From the NCBI GenBank assembly GCA_021203145.1, contig JAJQBS010000105.1, positions 1 to 39,126 of the forward strand: 39,126 nucleotides of DNA, written 5' to 3'. Source of the DNA: Lachnospiraceae bacterium. Its GTDB lineage: Bacteria > Bacillota > Clostridia > Lachnospirales > Lachnospiraceae. Positions 10,301 to 16,595 of the stretch are shown here, in pieces (the first letter of the stretch is position 1; the number at the start of each line of letters is the position of its first letter). The notes under the pieces are model-generated. The model was not told the origin of the DNA. It did no database searches and saw nothing but the letters and a program-made list of their open reading frames with translations. The position numbers and the translations under genes were made by a program.

Positions 10301-11075
10301 CCGCACTGCCTGCACAGCCTGCCGCACTGCCTTTCACCTCGTCTGCACAGCCTGCCTCGCCGCCTTTCACCTCGTCCGCACAGCCTGCGGCACTTCCTTT
10401 CGCAGCGTCCGCGCGCAAAAATTCCGGCGCATTCTTCACCTGGAACCGTGCAATCGCCGAGCGCTCTTTCACGTCCTTGTAGCCCTGCGCGACCTCGTGG
10501 CTCGAAAGCGGCGTCCCGCAGCGCGGGCAGTATGGGACGATCTTGTGTCCCTTATACAAAAGTCCCTTATTCCAGATCTCCTTTAATGCCCACCATTCCG
10601 ACTCGATAAAGTCGTCGTGGTAGGTCACGTAAGGATCATCCATATCCGCCCAGAAGCCGACCGTCTGGGAGAAATCCTCCCACATCCCCTTGTACTTCCA
10701 GACGCTCTCCTTGCAATGCTCAATAAACGGCTCCATGCCGTACTCTTCGATCTGCTCCTTGCCATCAAGGCCAAGTGAGCGTTCCACTTCCAGCTCCACA
10801 GGCAGGCCGTGGGTATCCCATCCGGCCTTCCTTGGAACCATCTCGCCCTTCATCGTATGATACCGTGGAATCATATCCTTAATCACGCGCGTCAGCACAT
10901 GGCCGATATGAGGCTTGCCGTTCGCAGTGGGCGGCCCGTCATAAAACGTATAAGTCGGCTGCCCCTCACGAATCTCCATACTTTTCTGAAACGTCCCTTT
11001 TTCTTTCCAGAACGCGCCAATCTTTTTCTCGGATTCTACATAATTCCGATTCGTCTCTACCTTATTATAAAGCAT
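7347..11075 (-). CDS. ileS: Isoleucyl-tRNA synthetase with four insertions
   Basis: Class Ia isoleucyl-tRNA synthetase charging tRNA-Ile in the cytoplasm. HIGH is at residues 56-59, the editing-domain WTTTPW block near 267, CWFDSGAMPFAQ in the catalytic core, and KMSKS near 727. At 1242 residues it is about 200 longer than the usual clostridial enzyme. The excess lies in four low-complexity inserts: residues about 220-258 (33-bp minisatellite just before WTTTPW), about 545-618 (palindromic repeat insertion), about 795-850 (Ala/Asp/Ser-rich) and about 1000-1035 (Ser/Gly/Pro-rich). All keep the frame and all core motifs remain, so the enzyme is probably functional with surface loops expanded. 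AGGAGG lies 10 bases upstream of the ATG. Confidence 0.96.
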   Translation of the reverse strand: MLYNKVETNRNYVESEKKIGAFWKEKGTFQKSMEIREGQPTYTFYDGPPTANGKPHIGHVLTRVIKDMIPRYHTMKGEMVPRKAGWDTHGLPVELEVERSLGLDGKEQIEEYGMEPFIEHCKESVWKYKGMWEDFSQTVGFWADMDDPYVTYHDDFIESEWWALKEIWNKGLLYKGHKIVPYCPRCGTPLSSHEVAQGYKDVKERSAIARFQVKNAPEFLRADAAKGSAAGCADEVKGGEAGCADEVKGSAAGCAGSADAAQRIYILAWTTTPWTLASNVALCVNPRETYVMVRMKDAPEDSGKAAKEAGYIYILAQALCDTVLGEGTYEVLGSYVGKDLEYIEYEALYPAKLNKKGYYVVCDDYVTMSDGTGVVHIAPAFGEDDNKVGKKYDLPFLQLVDDRGMMTEETKWAGHSCVLRKDLENEPGVNMDVIKDLDERGLLYAAPKFEHSYPHCWRCDTPLIYYARESWFIRMTAVRDDLIRNNNTVNWIPESIGKGRFGDWLENVQDWGISRNRYWGTPLNIWECECGHMHSIGSKEELFRLWREWEATEEADDTADGKRAAFGRTDGDGAQGAGADGSSDCANSALPEERESHAMQNCPSDNGVAYVSDSLRESRQDIELHRPYIDAVKIRCPKCGKTMRRVPEVIDCWFDSGAMPFAQYHYPFENKDYFEAHFPAQFISEAVDQTRGWFYSLMAISTLLFNKAPFENVIVLGHVQDENGQKMSKSKGNAVDPFEALAQYGADSIRWYFYINSAPWLPNRFHGKAVMEGQRKFLGTLWNTYAFYVLYANIDNFNPMDYLADVSAAKSTDPVAADSANNADPAAVSAGDASEKAALYLKARYQELSVMDKWLLSKMYTMVKSVDENLGAYRIPEAGRALQDFVDDMSNWYVRRSRERFWAKGMEQDKIDAYMTLFTALINTCKAAAPMIPFITEEIYQNIVVNIDPSALESIHLCLFPEADEAMMDPELEKNMDEVLKVVVMGRACRNTANIKNRQPVAAMFVKAPKSVSAQTGTDSPENISGKNSAGAQPPAGQMPQYFVDIIRDELNVKQVYFTDDVSQFTSYTFKPQMRTVGPKYGKLLGKIRQILPELDGNQAMKELKANGTLKLEIDGTEVLLSEEDLLIDAAQAEGYVSENSGEFTVVLDTTLTPELVEEGFVRELISKIQTMRKEAGFEVMDKIRVSVTDNERLTDVMQKSEKEILSEVMAVEAVYGSSVGYSKEWSINGETATLGVEKIDA
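9223..9322. repeat. Palindrome cluster inserted in frame in ileS
   Basis: Four consecutive inverted repeats inside the coding region. These are GATTCAC-GAA-GTGAATC (9223-9239), GCCACGCCA/TGGCGTGGC with a 22-nt loop that itself holds TCC-GAA-GGG (9250-9289), CTCCCG/CGGGAG (9291-9308) and GCGCG/CGCGC (9308-9322). Together they encode part of the extra peptide at residues about 585-618, which interrupts a block normally continuous in clostridial IleRS. The GAA triloop matches the other palindromes in this window. Confidence 0.75.
10312..10410. repeat. 33-bp minisatellite, three copies, in ileS
   Basis: Three tandem 33-bp units (10312-10344, 10345-10377, 10378-10410), each beginning GCACAGCCTGC on the plus strand. 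They encode 11-residue repeats of the type DEVKGSAAGCA on the minus strand. Because 33 is a multiple of three, unit gain or loss would keep the frame. The units lie in the loop just before the WTTTPW editing motif. Confidence 0.85.
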
Positions 11076-11079
11076 AACT

Positions 11080-11106
11080 CTGCGTCCTCCTGCGTCACTC
11101 TGCGTC
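11080..11106 (-). repeat. Decamer repeats overlapping the ileS ribosome binding site
   Basis: On the minus strand GACGCAG occurs three times with a 10-bp period (11080-11086, 11090-11096, 11100-11106). The AGGAGG Shine-Dalgarno (11086-11091) lies between and within these repeats, ten bases before the ATG. No T-box consensus is visible in the leader. Confidence 0.6.
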
Positions 11107-11221
11107 GCTGTGTAATGATGCTCCCGGCAGCTTGCACCCGACCAGATCCGCGTAAATGTATTCTTGTGCGGCCAGTCAGCGATCTATTCTATAAAAAAGA
11201 AAGACAGTCACACATTTGTTC

Positions 11222-11251
11222 ATTATAGCCCACCTGATACACGGTTGTCAA
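11222..11251 (-). promoter_or_regulatory. Strong promoter of ileS
   Basis: On the minus strand a perfect TTGACA (-35, 11246-11251), an 18-bp spacer and a perfect TATAAT (-10, 11222-11227). Transcription should start near 11215, giving a leader of about 140 nt. Confidence 0.8.
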
Positions 11252-11282
11252 TTTGTGAATCGTGAAAAAAGCTCGATATTCA

Positions 11283-11311
11283 TTGATTTTTTCCGTTGAA
11301 TCGACTATACT
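11283..11311 (+). promoter_or_regulatory. Promoter reading toward the Uma2 remnant
   Basis: TTGATT (11283-11288), a 17-bp spacer and TATACT (11306-11311) on the plus strand, divergent from the ileS promoter. The following leader has a GCCCGG/CCGGGC inverted repeat (about 11325-11353). It also has the degenerate palindrome-like sequence TTCGCGATGGGAC (about 11393-11405). Confidence 0.5.
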
Positions 11312-11454
11312 CTTTTCTGTCGGGAGCCCGGTTCCCAAAAAAGAGAGCCGGGCGCAAAGTAAAACGACCTGCGTCATTTACTATAAACCTCTTCGCGATG
11401 GGACAGATACTAAAACCCTGCGAAACCATCGTACCACAGAAGGGAGGTGTTAAC

Positions 11455-11692
11455 ATGCCCGCGTTACAGCTACAGCCGAAGGCTATAACATTAGAAGAAT
11501 ATGAAGCATTGCCGGAAGACATCCGAGTGGAGGTCTTTGACGGAATTCCGTATGATATGGCAGATCCTGCCGATGACCACCAGACCATTTCCACAGAATT
11601 GATCACCATGCTTAACAACTATATCAAAAGTTGGTATCTATGACGATCTGTTCATAGATTTCTCTGACATTGCGCGTCTGCTTATTACATGA
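11455..11692 (+). pseudogene. Uma2-family (DUF820) remnant with internal deletion
   Basis: The first 62 codons resemble the N-terminus of the Uma2 protein encoded at 17360-18049: 'LEEYEALPEDIRVEVFDGI' here against 'VDDYYALPDEQRVELIDGV' there, followed in both by Y-D-M-A and an H-Q-T motif. The frame then stops at 11641-11643. In the next frame the sequence continues as 'GIYDDLFIDFSDIARLLIT' to a stop at 11690-11692, which looks like the C-terminal end of the same family. The middle of the gene, including the PD-(D/E)XK core, is therefore missing and the junction is frameshifted. A GGGAGGT ribosome binding site precedes the ATG at 11455. It is unlikely to be functional. Confidence 0.7.
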
Positions 11693-11770
11693 CAATGTGC
11701 GTAAAACACAGAGAAACCCGCAGATCTCCTGTCAATCCAAAATAATCATGAAAGAGAGAGAGTGATACAA

Positions 11771-12583
11771 TTGAGTAGTTTATTTAACATGGAAAACCCC
11801 TTCTGGCAGGCTCTGAGCAAGCTTGCGGATCTGATGATTCTGAATCTTCTTTTCCTGCTCTGCAGCATCCCCATTTTTACGATCGGGGCTTCCCTGACCG
11901 GTTTGAATTACGTAACGCTGAAAATGCACAGCGGAGAAGAGGGCTACACCACCAGAAGTTTTTTTAAGTCCTTCCGGCAGAATTTTAAGCAGGCGACGGC
12001 CATGTGGCTGATTACGCTTTTCGTCGTGGCAATCCTGGCCTGTGACATTCTTATTCTGCGGGACACGACCGGAATCTTCTATACTATATTGCGCGCCGTT
12101 ATCATTATGATCTGCATCGCCTGTGTGATGATATTCCTCTATCAGTTTGCGATCCTTGCGCGCTTTGACAACACCGTAAAGAATACCTTCCGGAATGCTT
12201 TTATCATGGCCATCGCGGATTTCCCGCGCACACTTGCCATGATCGCCATCGTGGCAGCGGCCATCATCATTACCTTTTTCAACAGTACGACCATGACCTG
12301 GGCGCTGCTGTTCTGGATTCTCGGGGGCTTCGCAATCATGTCCTACTGCAATACCAGCTTTCTTTCCAAAATTTTTGACAAATACGTGCCAAAGGAAGAA
12401 GGCAGCGATGACCCGGATTTCTGGGATGTCGACCAGACCATGGGCGCTGCGCCGAAGGAAAATGAGGCTGGTACAGAAGCAGCGCAGGAAGAAATTGTGG
12501 ACAGCATAGAGACAACGCCGGAAAAAATTGCAGACAACGCTGAGGCAGCGAAGCTGCCGACGAAACCGGAAGATTCCTTATGA
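11771..12583 (+). CDS. YesL/DUF624-family membrane protein
   Basis: A 270-residue integral membrane protein. The N-terminal 'MENPFWQALSKLADLMILN' block is the hallmark of the YesL (DUF624) family. It has about five or six hydrophobic helices over residues 15-205. The last 60 residues are an acidic, Ala/Glu-rich cytoplasmic tail longer than usual for the family. The start is uncertain. TTG at 11771 is spaced correctly from an AGAGAGAG run; GTG at 11762 abuts it, and ATG at 11798 is also possible. In other Firmicutes yesL genes sit beside sugar ABC transporters, but none is present here. Function is unknown. Confidence 0.85.
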   Translation: MSSLFNMENPFWQALSKLADLMILNLLFLLCSIPIFTIGASLTGLNYVTLKMHSGEEGYTTRSFFKSFRQNFKQATAMWLITLFVVAILACDILILRDTTGIFYTILRAVIIMICIACVMIFLYQFAILARFDNTVKNTFRNAFIMAIADFPRTLAMIAIVAAAIIITFFNSTTMTWALLFWILGGFAIMSYCNTSFLSKIFDKYVPKEEGSDDPDFWDVDQTMGAAPKENEAGTEAAQEEIVDSIETTPEKIADNAEAAKLPTKPEDSL

Positions 12584-12670
12584 CATGCGACGCAAGCCGC
12601 AAATTTCCACATCCGCCGCGCGGGCTGCGTTCGGCAATAGCCGAAAGTTCCATGCACAGCCCTGCGCATG

Positions 12671-12716
12671 AAAAAATCGGGCAGGAGTCTTCAATCCGTC
12701 TCCTGCCCGATTTTTT
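12671..12716. terminator. Bidirectional terminator
   Basis: A perfect 17-bp inverted repeat (12671-12687 and 12700-12716) with core ATCGGGCAGGAG and a 12-nt loop. It is flanked by six A on the left arm and six T on the right arm. It lies between the convergent YesL-like and zincin-like genes and should terminate both. Confidence 0.92.
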
Positions 12717-12766
12717 ATGCTTCTTAATCCTTTTAAACCATTCCTGGTCAGAATTCTCAGTCCGGC

Positions 12767-13747
12767 TTAGCTCCATATGGATGCATACGTAGTAGCAATC
12801 TTTGTGATCTGGGCTGTGGTAATCTTATCCAAAGCCGCCACAATCGCCGCGTAGGTCTGCGGCCTGGAAGCCTTCAGTGTCGTCGGATCCAACGTATATT
12901 CTTTGAAGGATTCCGCAAAATACTCGGAGCTGCTCTGTGTCACATAAGTCTTATTATAGGAAGTAACCAGATCCTTCTCCGCATTGTAGATGGTAACAAA
13001 CGAAGATGATGTATCTACATTGCCCGCTACAAACGCCACGAAATGTCCCAGCTCATGGTATACGGTATCGCCCGTCGTCTTCAGCGTGATCGTCTGCGAC
13101 TTCGCGTCGAACAGTCCCGAATAAGAAACGCTGGAGTTAATCACAAAGCTGAAGCCCAGCTTATTCCACGCAGTCACGACCCGGCTGTCCACCTTCGGCG
13201 CGAGCGCTTCGATCGTTGTAGCCGTCGTACCGGAGCCTGACGAAGTAGAGGAACTCGACGAACTACTTGATATCGGCGTCGTCACAACCGTCTTTTTCAC
13301 GGTTGTCTTCGTGGTAGTGATCTTCTTATACTTCTTCGAACCCTTCGTGTATTTGCTCGTGGTCTGCGTCTTTACAGTAGTCTTTGTCGTTGTCTTTTTC
13401 GTAGCTGTAGAAGTCTTCGATGTGGAAGTCTTCGTTGTCGTCTTCGTCTTAGCCTTGCCGGTTTTTGAATAAGTCTTTTTCGCTTTCTTCTTTGCCGTCG
13501 CGATCGTCGTCTTCTTTGTCGTCTTGGTAGAAGTCGTCACCTTTGTGGTGGATTCGGCCAGCGGCACCTCGTCCTCCGAGACCGTCACCACCTCATCTGT
13601 ATCAATAAACGTGACCAGCTCAGGAATTGATGTCGCCTGATAATTCGCTGCCCAGATGCTTCCCACTGCAATCGCTGCCGCAAGTACGATTCCCGTTACC
13701 CTTACGGATGTCTTTTTAAATAATTCTTTTACCTGCTCACCCTTCAT
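12767..13747 (-). CDS. Anchored protein with Lys/Thr linker and HELGH zincin domain
   Basis: A 326-residue protein. The ATG at 13747 has AGGAGG eight bases upstream; the in-frame ATG at 13753 is too close to it. Residues about 14-35 form a signal anchor. Residues about 66-165 are an extraordinary Lys/Thr-rich linker followed by a serine run. Residues about 180-326 form a globular domain with the zinc-binding motif HELGH (229-233) and a downstream EYFAESFKEY block (about 274-283). That block resembles the third-ligand glutamate region of anthrax-lethal-factor-like gluzincins. A wall-spanning, cell-surface metallopeptidase is the best reading, but the substrate is unknown and no sortase motif is present. 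Confidence 0.75.
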   Translation of the reverse strand: MKGEQVKELFKKTSVRVTGIVLAAAIAVGSIWAANYQATSIPELVTFIDTDEVVTVSEDEVPLAESTTKVTTSTKTTKKTTIATAKKKAKKTYSKTGKAKTKTTTKTSTSKTSTATKKTTTKTTVKTQTTSKYTKGSKKYKKITTTKTTVKKTVVTTPISSSSSSSSTSSGSGTTATTIEALAPKVDSRVVTAWNKLGFSFVINSSVSYSGLFDAKSQTITLKTTGDTVYHELGHFVAFVAGNVDTSSSFVTIYNAEKDLVTSYNKTYVTQSSSEYFAESFKEYTLDPTTLKASRPQTYAAIVAALDKITTAQITKIATTYASIWS

Positions 13748-13796
13748 ACGCATTCCCTCCTCAGGTTCTTATATACCCTCTCGGCGATAAATTTCT

Positions 13797-13808
13797 AAAA
13801 GTACTTTT
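13797..13808. promoter_or_regulatory. Perfect 12-bp palindrome upstream of the zincin gene
   Basis: AAAAGTACTTTT, a perfect palindrome about 50 bp upstream of the zincin-like start codon. It could be an operator. No convincing -35/-10 pair was found beside it. Confidence 0.3.
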
Positions 13809-14038
13809 CCAAACAAAAACCGCCCGATTAGTCCTATAATCTGCGGTCGCCAAAAAAACATTTCGAATGATTGATGCTGAAAAGCGGCAACCGGCTGTCA
13901 TAGTCCGTGTTTCTCTGACCTTAGACCCCTGGCTTTGCGTCCCCGCCTTTCGACAGGTTTGCCCTTATCGGAATATCCTTTTTACCCTCTTCACAATACT
14001 ACGAATTTTTTCCAATGTCAATCCTTTTTTCACTTCAG

Positions 14039-14119
14039 CTGTCTCCACGAATAATGGTAATATCTGAAATTTCTCTTTTCTTTTTTTTCTGATCTGGTAT
14101 ACTGTGTTAATATGGGACA
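14039..14119 (+). promoter_or_regulatory. Promoter region of the secretion-like operon, duplicated at 18.2 kb
   Basis: An extended -10 promoter, TGG followed by TATACT (14095-14103), with a pyrimidine-rich upstream tract and no good -35 box. About 75 bp of this segment recurs at 18228-18304 with few mismatches, including the TATACT and the ATATGGGACA that follows. Transcription should start near 14110, about 30 nt before the lipoprotein ATG. Confidence 0.65.
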
Positions 14120-14124
14120 TGTAA
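14110..14124 (+). repeat. 15-bp direct repeat, copy 1
   Basis: ATATGGGACATGTAA, identical to 16197-16211. The two copies bracket the transglutaminase and gspF-like genes. Confidence 0.8.
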
Positions 14125-14139
14125 GGAGGGCTTATATTA

Positions 14140-15069
14140 ATGAAACAATACAGCCGCCTGATCGCTGTACTGCTCATCTGCGGGCTGCTTTGCTCCGGCT
14201 GCGCGTCCGGCGGGGCGGAGGGCAGCTCTTCCTCTTCGACCGATCTTCACTATGAAATGGGAAAGACCACCGTCCTCATTCCGGAGTTTGAGACGGCAGA
14301 TGTAAGCTGTGACCTTCTGGATGTGGATTTTTCCCATACCAGCCAGGGGTATTTCACCTGCGTGCTGAAGGAAGATGGCGCAAAAGTAAACATTCAGATA
14401 TCCGGTCCGGACGGCGTCAATTACAAATATTTTATTGAGACTGCCGACGAGGTCACTGCCTTTCCGCTGACAGCGGGGGACGGCACCTACGCCGTCGTCG
14501 GCTATGAAAACATCGGCGGCGACCAGTATGCGGCTATTTTCAGCTACGCACTGGGTGTGGAGCTGGAGAGTGAGTTTCTTCCGTTTCTCTATCCGAACCA
14601 ATATGTAAATTTTACAGAGGACAGCGAGGCCGTCCGTCTGGCGGCGGAGCTTACAAAGGACGCCGAGTCGGATCTGGATGCCCTGACCAATATTTACTCC
14701 TATGTCACCAGCCACATCGTCTATGATGATGAAAAGGCGGCGACCGTAGAGACCGGATATCTTCCGGATATTGATGAGACTCTCGATACAGGCAAGGGCA
14801 TCTGCTTCGACTACGCTGCCCTGACCTCCGCCATGCTGCGGTCTGTGTCTATCCCCGCGCGTCTTGTGATTGGTTATGTGGAGGATGTGCGCCACGCCTG
14901 GATTGACGTATACATTGAGTCCAGGGGATGGGTGGAAAACGCCATCCAGTTCAGCGGCGACAACTGGACGCTGCTGGATCCGACGCTTGGCTCCTCCACC
15001 AGCGATGAGACGGCCGCCGCCGAGTATATGAGCGACAGCAGCAATTATACGGTACTGTATGTGCGATAA
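14140..15069 (+). CDS. Transglutaminase-like lipoprotein
   Basis: A 309-residue exported lipoprotein. The signal peptide ends in the lipobox LCSGC (cysteine near residue 21) and is followed by a Gly/Ser-rich spacer. The C-terminal half is a papain-like transglutaminase-core domain with the full triad visible: Cys222 in GKGICFDYA, His252 in RHAWIDVY and Asp280 in LLDPTLG. Such domains act as peptidases or crosslinking/amide-modifying enzymes at the envelope; which applies here is not evident. An AAGGAGGG ribosome binding site nine bases upstream fixes the start. It is the first gene of an operon, 18 bp ahead of a GspF-type gene, so it may process or crosslink the products of the downstream pilus-like genes (inference). 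Confidence 0.9.
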   Translation: MKQYSRLIAVLLICGLLCSGCASGGAEGSSSSSTDLHYEMGKTTVLIPEFETADVSCDLLDVDFSHTSQGYFTCVLKEDGAKVNIQISGPDGVNYKYFIETADEVTAFPLTAGDGTYAVVGYENIGGDQYAAIFSYALGVELESEFLPFLYPNQYVNFTEDSEAVRLAAELTKDAESDLDALTNIYSYVTSHIVYDDEKAATVETGYLPDIDETLDTGKGICFDYAALTSAMLRSVSIPARLVIGYVEDVRHAWIDVYIESRGWVENAIQFSGDNWTLLDPTLGSSTSDETAAAEYMSDSSNYTVLYVR

Positions 15070-15087
15070 AATACGGAAAGGGTTTTT

Positions 15088-16128
15088 ATGAGACAGGTGT
15101 TAAATAACGGCGAGCTCGCGTTTTTGTCCGGGCAGCTCGCGAGGATTCTGCACTCCGGCATCTCCACGCTGGAAGGGGTATCCATTTTAAAGGAAGATAC
15201 CCTTCCGGGCGAGGGGCAGGAAATTCTCAGCGAGGTCTATGCTTCCCTTGAGGAAACCGGTGATCTGACCGAAGCTCTGCGCAGCAGCGGCTGTTTTCCG
15301 GAATATTTTATTCGAATGACCGAGATCGGGGAACGTTCCGGCGAGCTCGAAGAGGTCATGCGGTCTCTTTCTTCCTATTATAAAGGACAGTGTGCCCTGA
15401 CCGACAGCATCCAGGAGGCGCTCACCTGGCCGCTGATTCTGCTCGCCATGCTTTTTGCAGTGCTGGCCGTCCTGATGTCCCAGGTCATGCCCGTTTTCGA
15501 GGATGTCTTTGAGCAGCTCGGTATGGAAATTTCCGGGGTTACCTCGGTTGTATTCCGGATCGGTAATGCACTGCAGCGCGCATCCGCCGTTGTCCTGATC
15601 CTGTTTGTCGCAGCCGTAGTCCTGGTGCTGATATCGCTTCGGACAGAAAAGCTGCGCTCGACGCTGCTTGGCATCCTGAACCGGCTGCCATTCATGCGGA
15701 CAGTCAAAGACCTGCTGACTTGCTCTCGTTTTTCTCACACCCTGTCGCTGGCTCTCCACAGCGGACTGGACATGGGCGAGGGCTTCTCCCTTGCAGCCGG
15801 CCTTACTGACGACCCGAAAGCCCGCCAGAGGCTCGAGCTGGCGTCTCAGAAAATGGACGAGGGGCTGGATTTCGGCGAAGCCCTGCGCGAATCAGGCGTT
15901 TTTACCGGACTGAATGCGCGAATGGCTTCTATTGGATTCCGTACCGGCTCGGCCGAGACCGCGCTCGAAGAGATCTCCGCCCGCTGCCAGGAGGATGCGG
16001 ACGCCCGCATTCAATCAGCCGTGGGTGCGCTCGAGCCGGCCCTCACAGCCGTACTCTCTATCCTGACCGGCCTGATTCTGGTATCCGTCATGCTTCCCCT
16101 GCTCGGCGTCATGTCAAACATTGGATAA
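15088..16128 (+). CDS. Type II secretion/type IV pilus inner-membrane platform protein (GspF/PilC-like)
   Basis: A 346-residue polytopic membrane protein with two tandem GspF domains (residues about 10-125 and 210-330). Each contains the 'SG' amphipathic repeat (HSGISTLEGV; HSGLDMGEGF) and the 'IGERSGELEE'/'IGFRTGSAETA' motif. Three transmembrane helices lie near residues 110-135, 160-182 and 318-342. This is the assembly platform that works with a GspE/PilB ATPase to polymerise pseudopilins. No ATPase, prepilin peptidase or secretin is in the window. A GGAAAGGG ribosome binding site precedes the ATG. It is cotranscribed with the lipoprotein and the pseudopilin-like genes. Confidence 0.9.
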   Translation: MRQVLNNGELAFLSGQLARILHSGISTLEGVSILKEDTLPGEGQEILSEVYASLEETGDLTEALRSSGCFPEYFIRMTEIGERSGELEEVMRSLSSYYKGQCALTDSIQEALTWPLILLAMLFAVLAVLMSQVMPVFEDVFEQLGMEISGVTSVVFRIGNALQRASAVVLILFVAAVVLVLISLRTEKLRSTLLGILNRLPFMRTVKDLLTCSRFSHTLSLALHSGLDMGEGFSLAAGLTDDPKARQRLELASQKMDEGLDFGEALRESGVFTGLNARMASIGFRTGSAETALEEISARCQEDADARIQSAVGALEPALTAVLSILTGLILVSVMLPLLGVMSNIG

Positions 16129-16135
16129 TTTGAAA

Positions 16136-16172
16136 GCCAGGCCATTTTAAATCGCTGCGCGATGGGCCTGGC
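16136..16172. repeat. GAA/TTC-triloop palindrome module I, copy 1
   Basis: Outer stem GCCAGGCC/GGCCTGGC, a 7-nt A/T spacer (ATTTTAA), inner stem ATCGC-TGC-GCGAT, one base, then the outer stem closes. The same geometry recurs at 18312-18348 and, inverted, at 34012-34052. Confidence 0.75.
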
Positions 16173-16176
16173 CTTC

Positions 16177-16205
16177 GTCCCACATCCGCTTCGCGGATAT
16201 GGGAC
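16177..16205. repeat. Module II hairpin
   Basis: Outer arms GTCCCA/TGGGAC and inner arms ATCCGC/GCGGAT around a TTC triloop. It lies 4 bp after module I. A similar hairpin is next to the module I copy at 34 kb (33955-33975). Its right arm overlaps the 15-bp direct repeat. Confidence 0.7.
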
Positions 16206-16211
16206 ATGTAA
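16197..16211 (+). repeat. 15-bp direct repeat, copy 2
   Basis: Identical to 14110-14124. It lies just before the pseudopilin-like gene. Confidence 0.8.
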
Positions 16212-16229
16212 TGGAAAGACAGGTGTTCC

Positions 16230-16559
16230 ATGAATCGTTTTGTGAAAGAAAAAAAATCCCATTCTCTGCTCCGCCAGATCCTGACGACCGCAACAATCTT
16301 CGTTTGCGCGGCATTTCTTCTGGTGTATGGGGCTGGTGAACTCAGTCAGGCAGCGAGTACAGAGCAGGCCAAAAGCCTGCAGACCGCCATCACGCGCAGC
16401 GCGGTGCAGTGCTACGCGGCGGAGGGCGCTTATCCGGAGAGCCTGGATTATCTGTGTGAGCATTATGGGATCAGCTGGGATTCTGAAAAATATGTCGTAG
16501 ACTATGAAATACTGGGAGCAAATCTGATGCCCTCCGTCACGGTGATTCCGCTGACGTAG
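16230..16559 (+). CDS. Pseudopilin-like small membrane protein
   Basis: A 109-residue protein with a basic N-terminus, one transmembrane helix (residues about 17-37), a helical 'AASTEQAKSLQTAITRSAVQ' stalk and a small C-terminal domain with two cysteines. The 'QCYAAEGAYPESLDYL' segment is the pattern seen at the start of pilin globular domains. There is no classical prepilin-peptidase G|F(T/M)xxE site, so processing would be atypical or absent. It is the third gene of the operon, 101 bp after gspF-like, and that gap holds two palindromic repeats. A decayed copy of its last 20 codons exists at 18345-18407, with almost only synonymous changes, so the C-terminus was under selection. Confidence 0.75.
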   Translation: MNRFVKEKKSHSLLRQILTTATIFVCAAFLLVYGAGELSQAASTEQAKSLQTAITRSAVQCYAAEGAYPESLDYLCEHYGISWDSEKYVVDYEILGANLMPSVTVIPLT

Positions 16560-16595
16560 ATTGCCGGCGATTTTTCCAGATTTGAGGTGTAAAAT

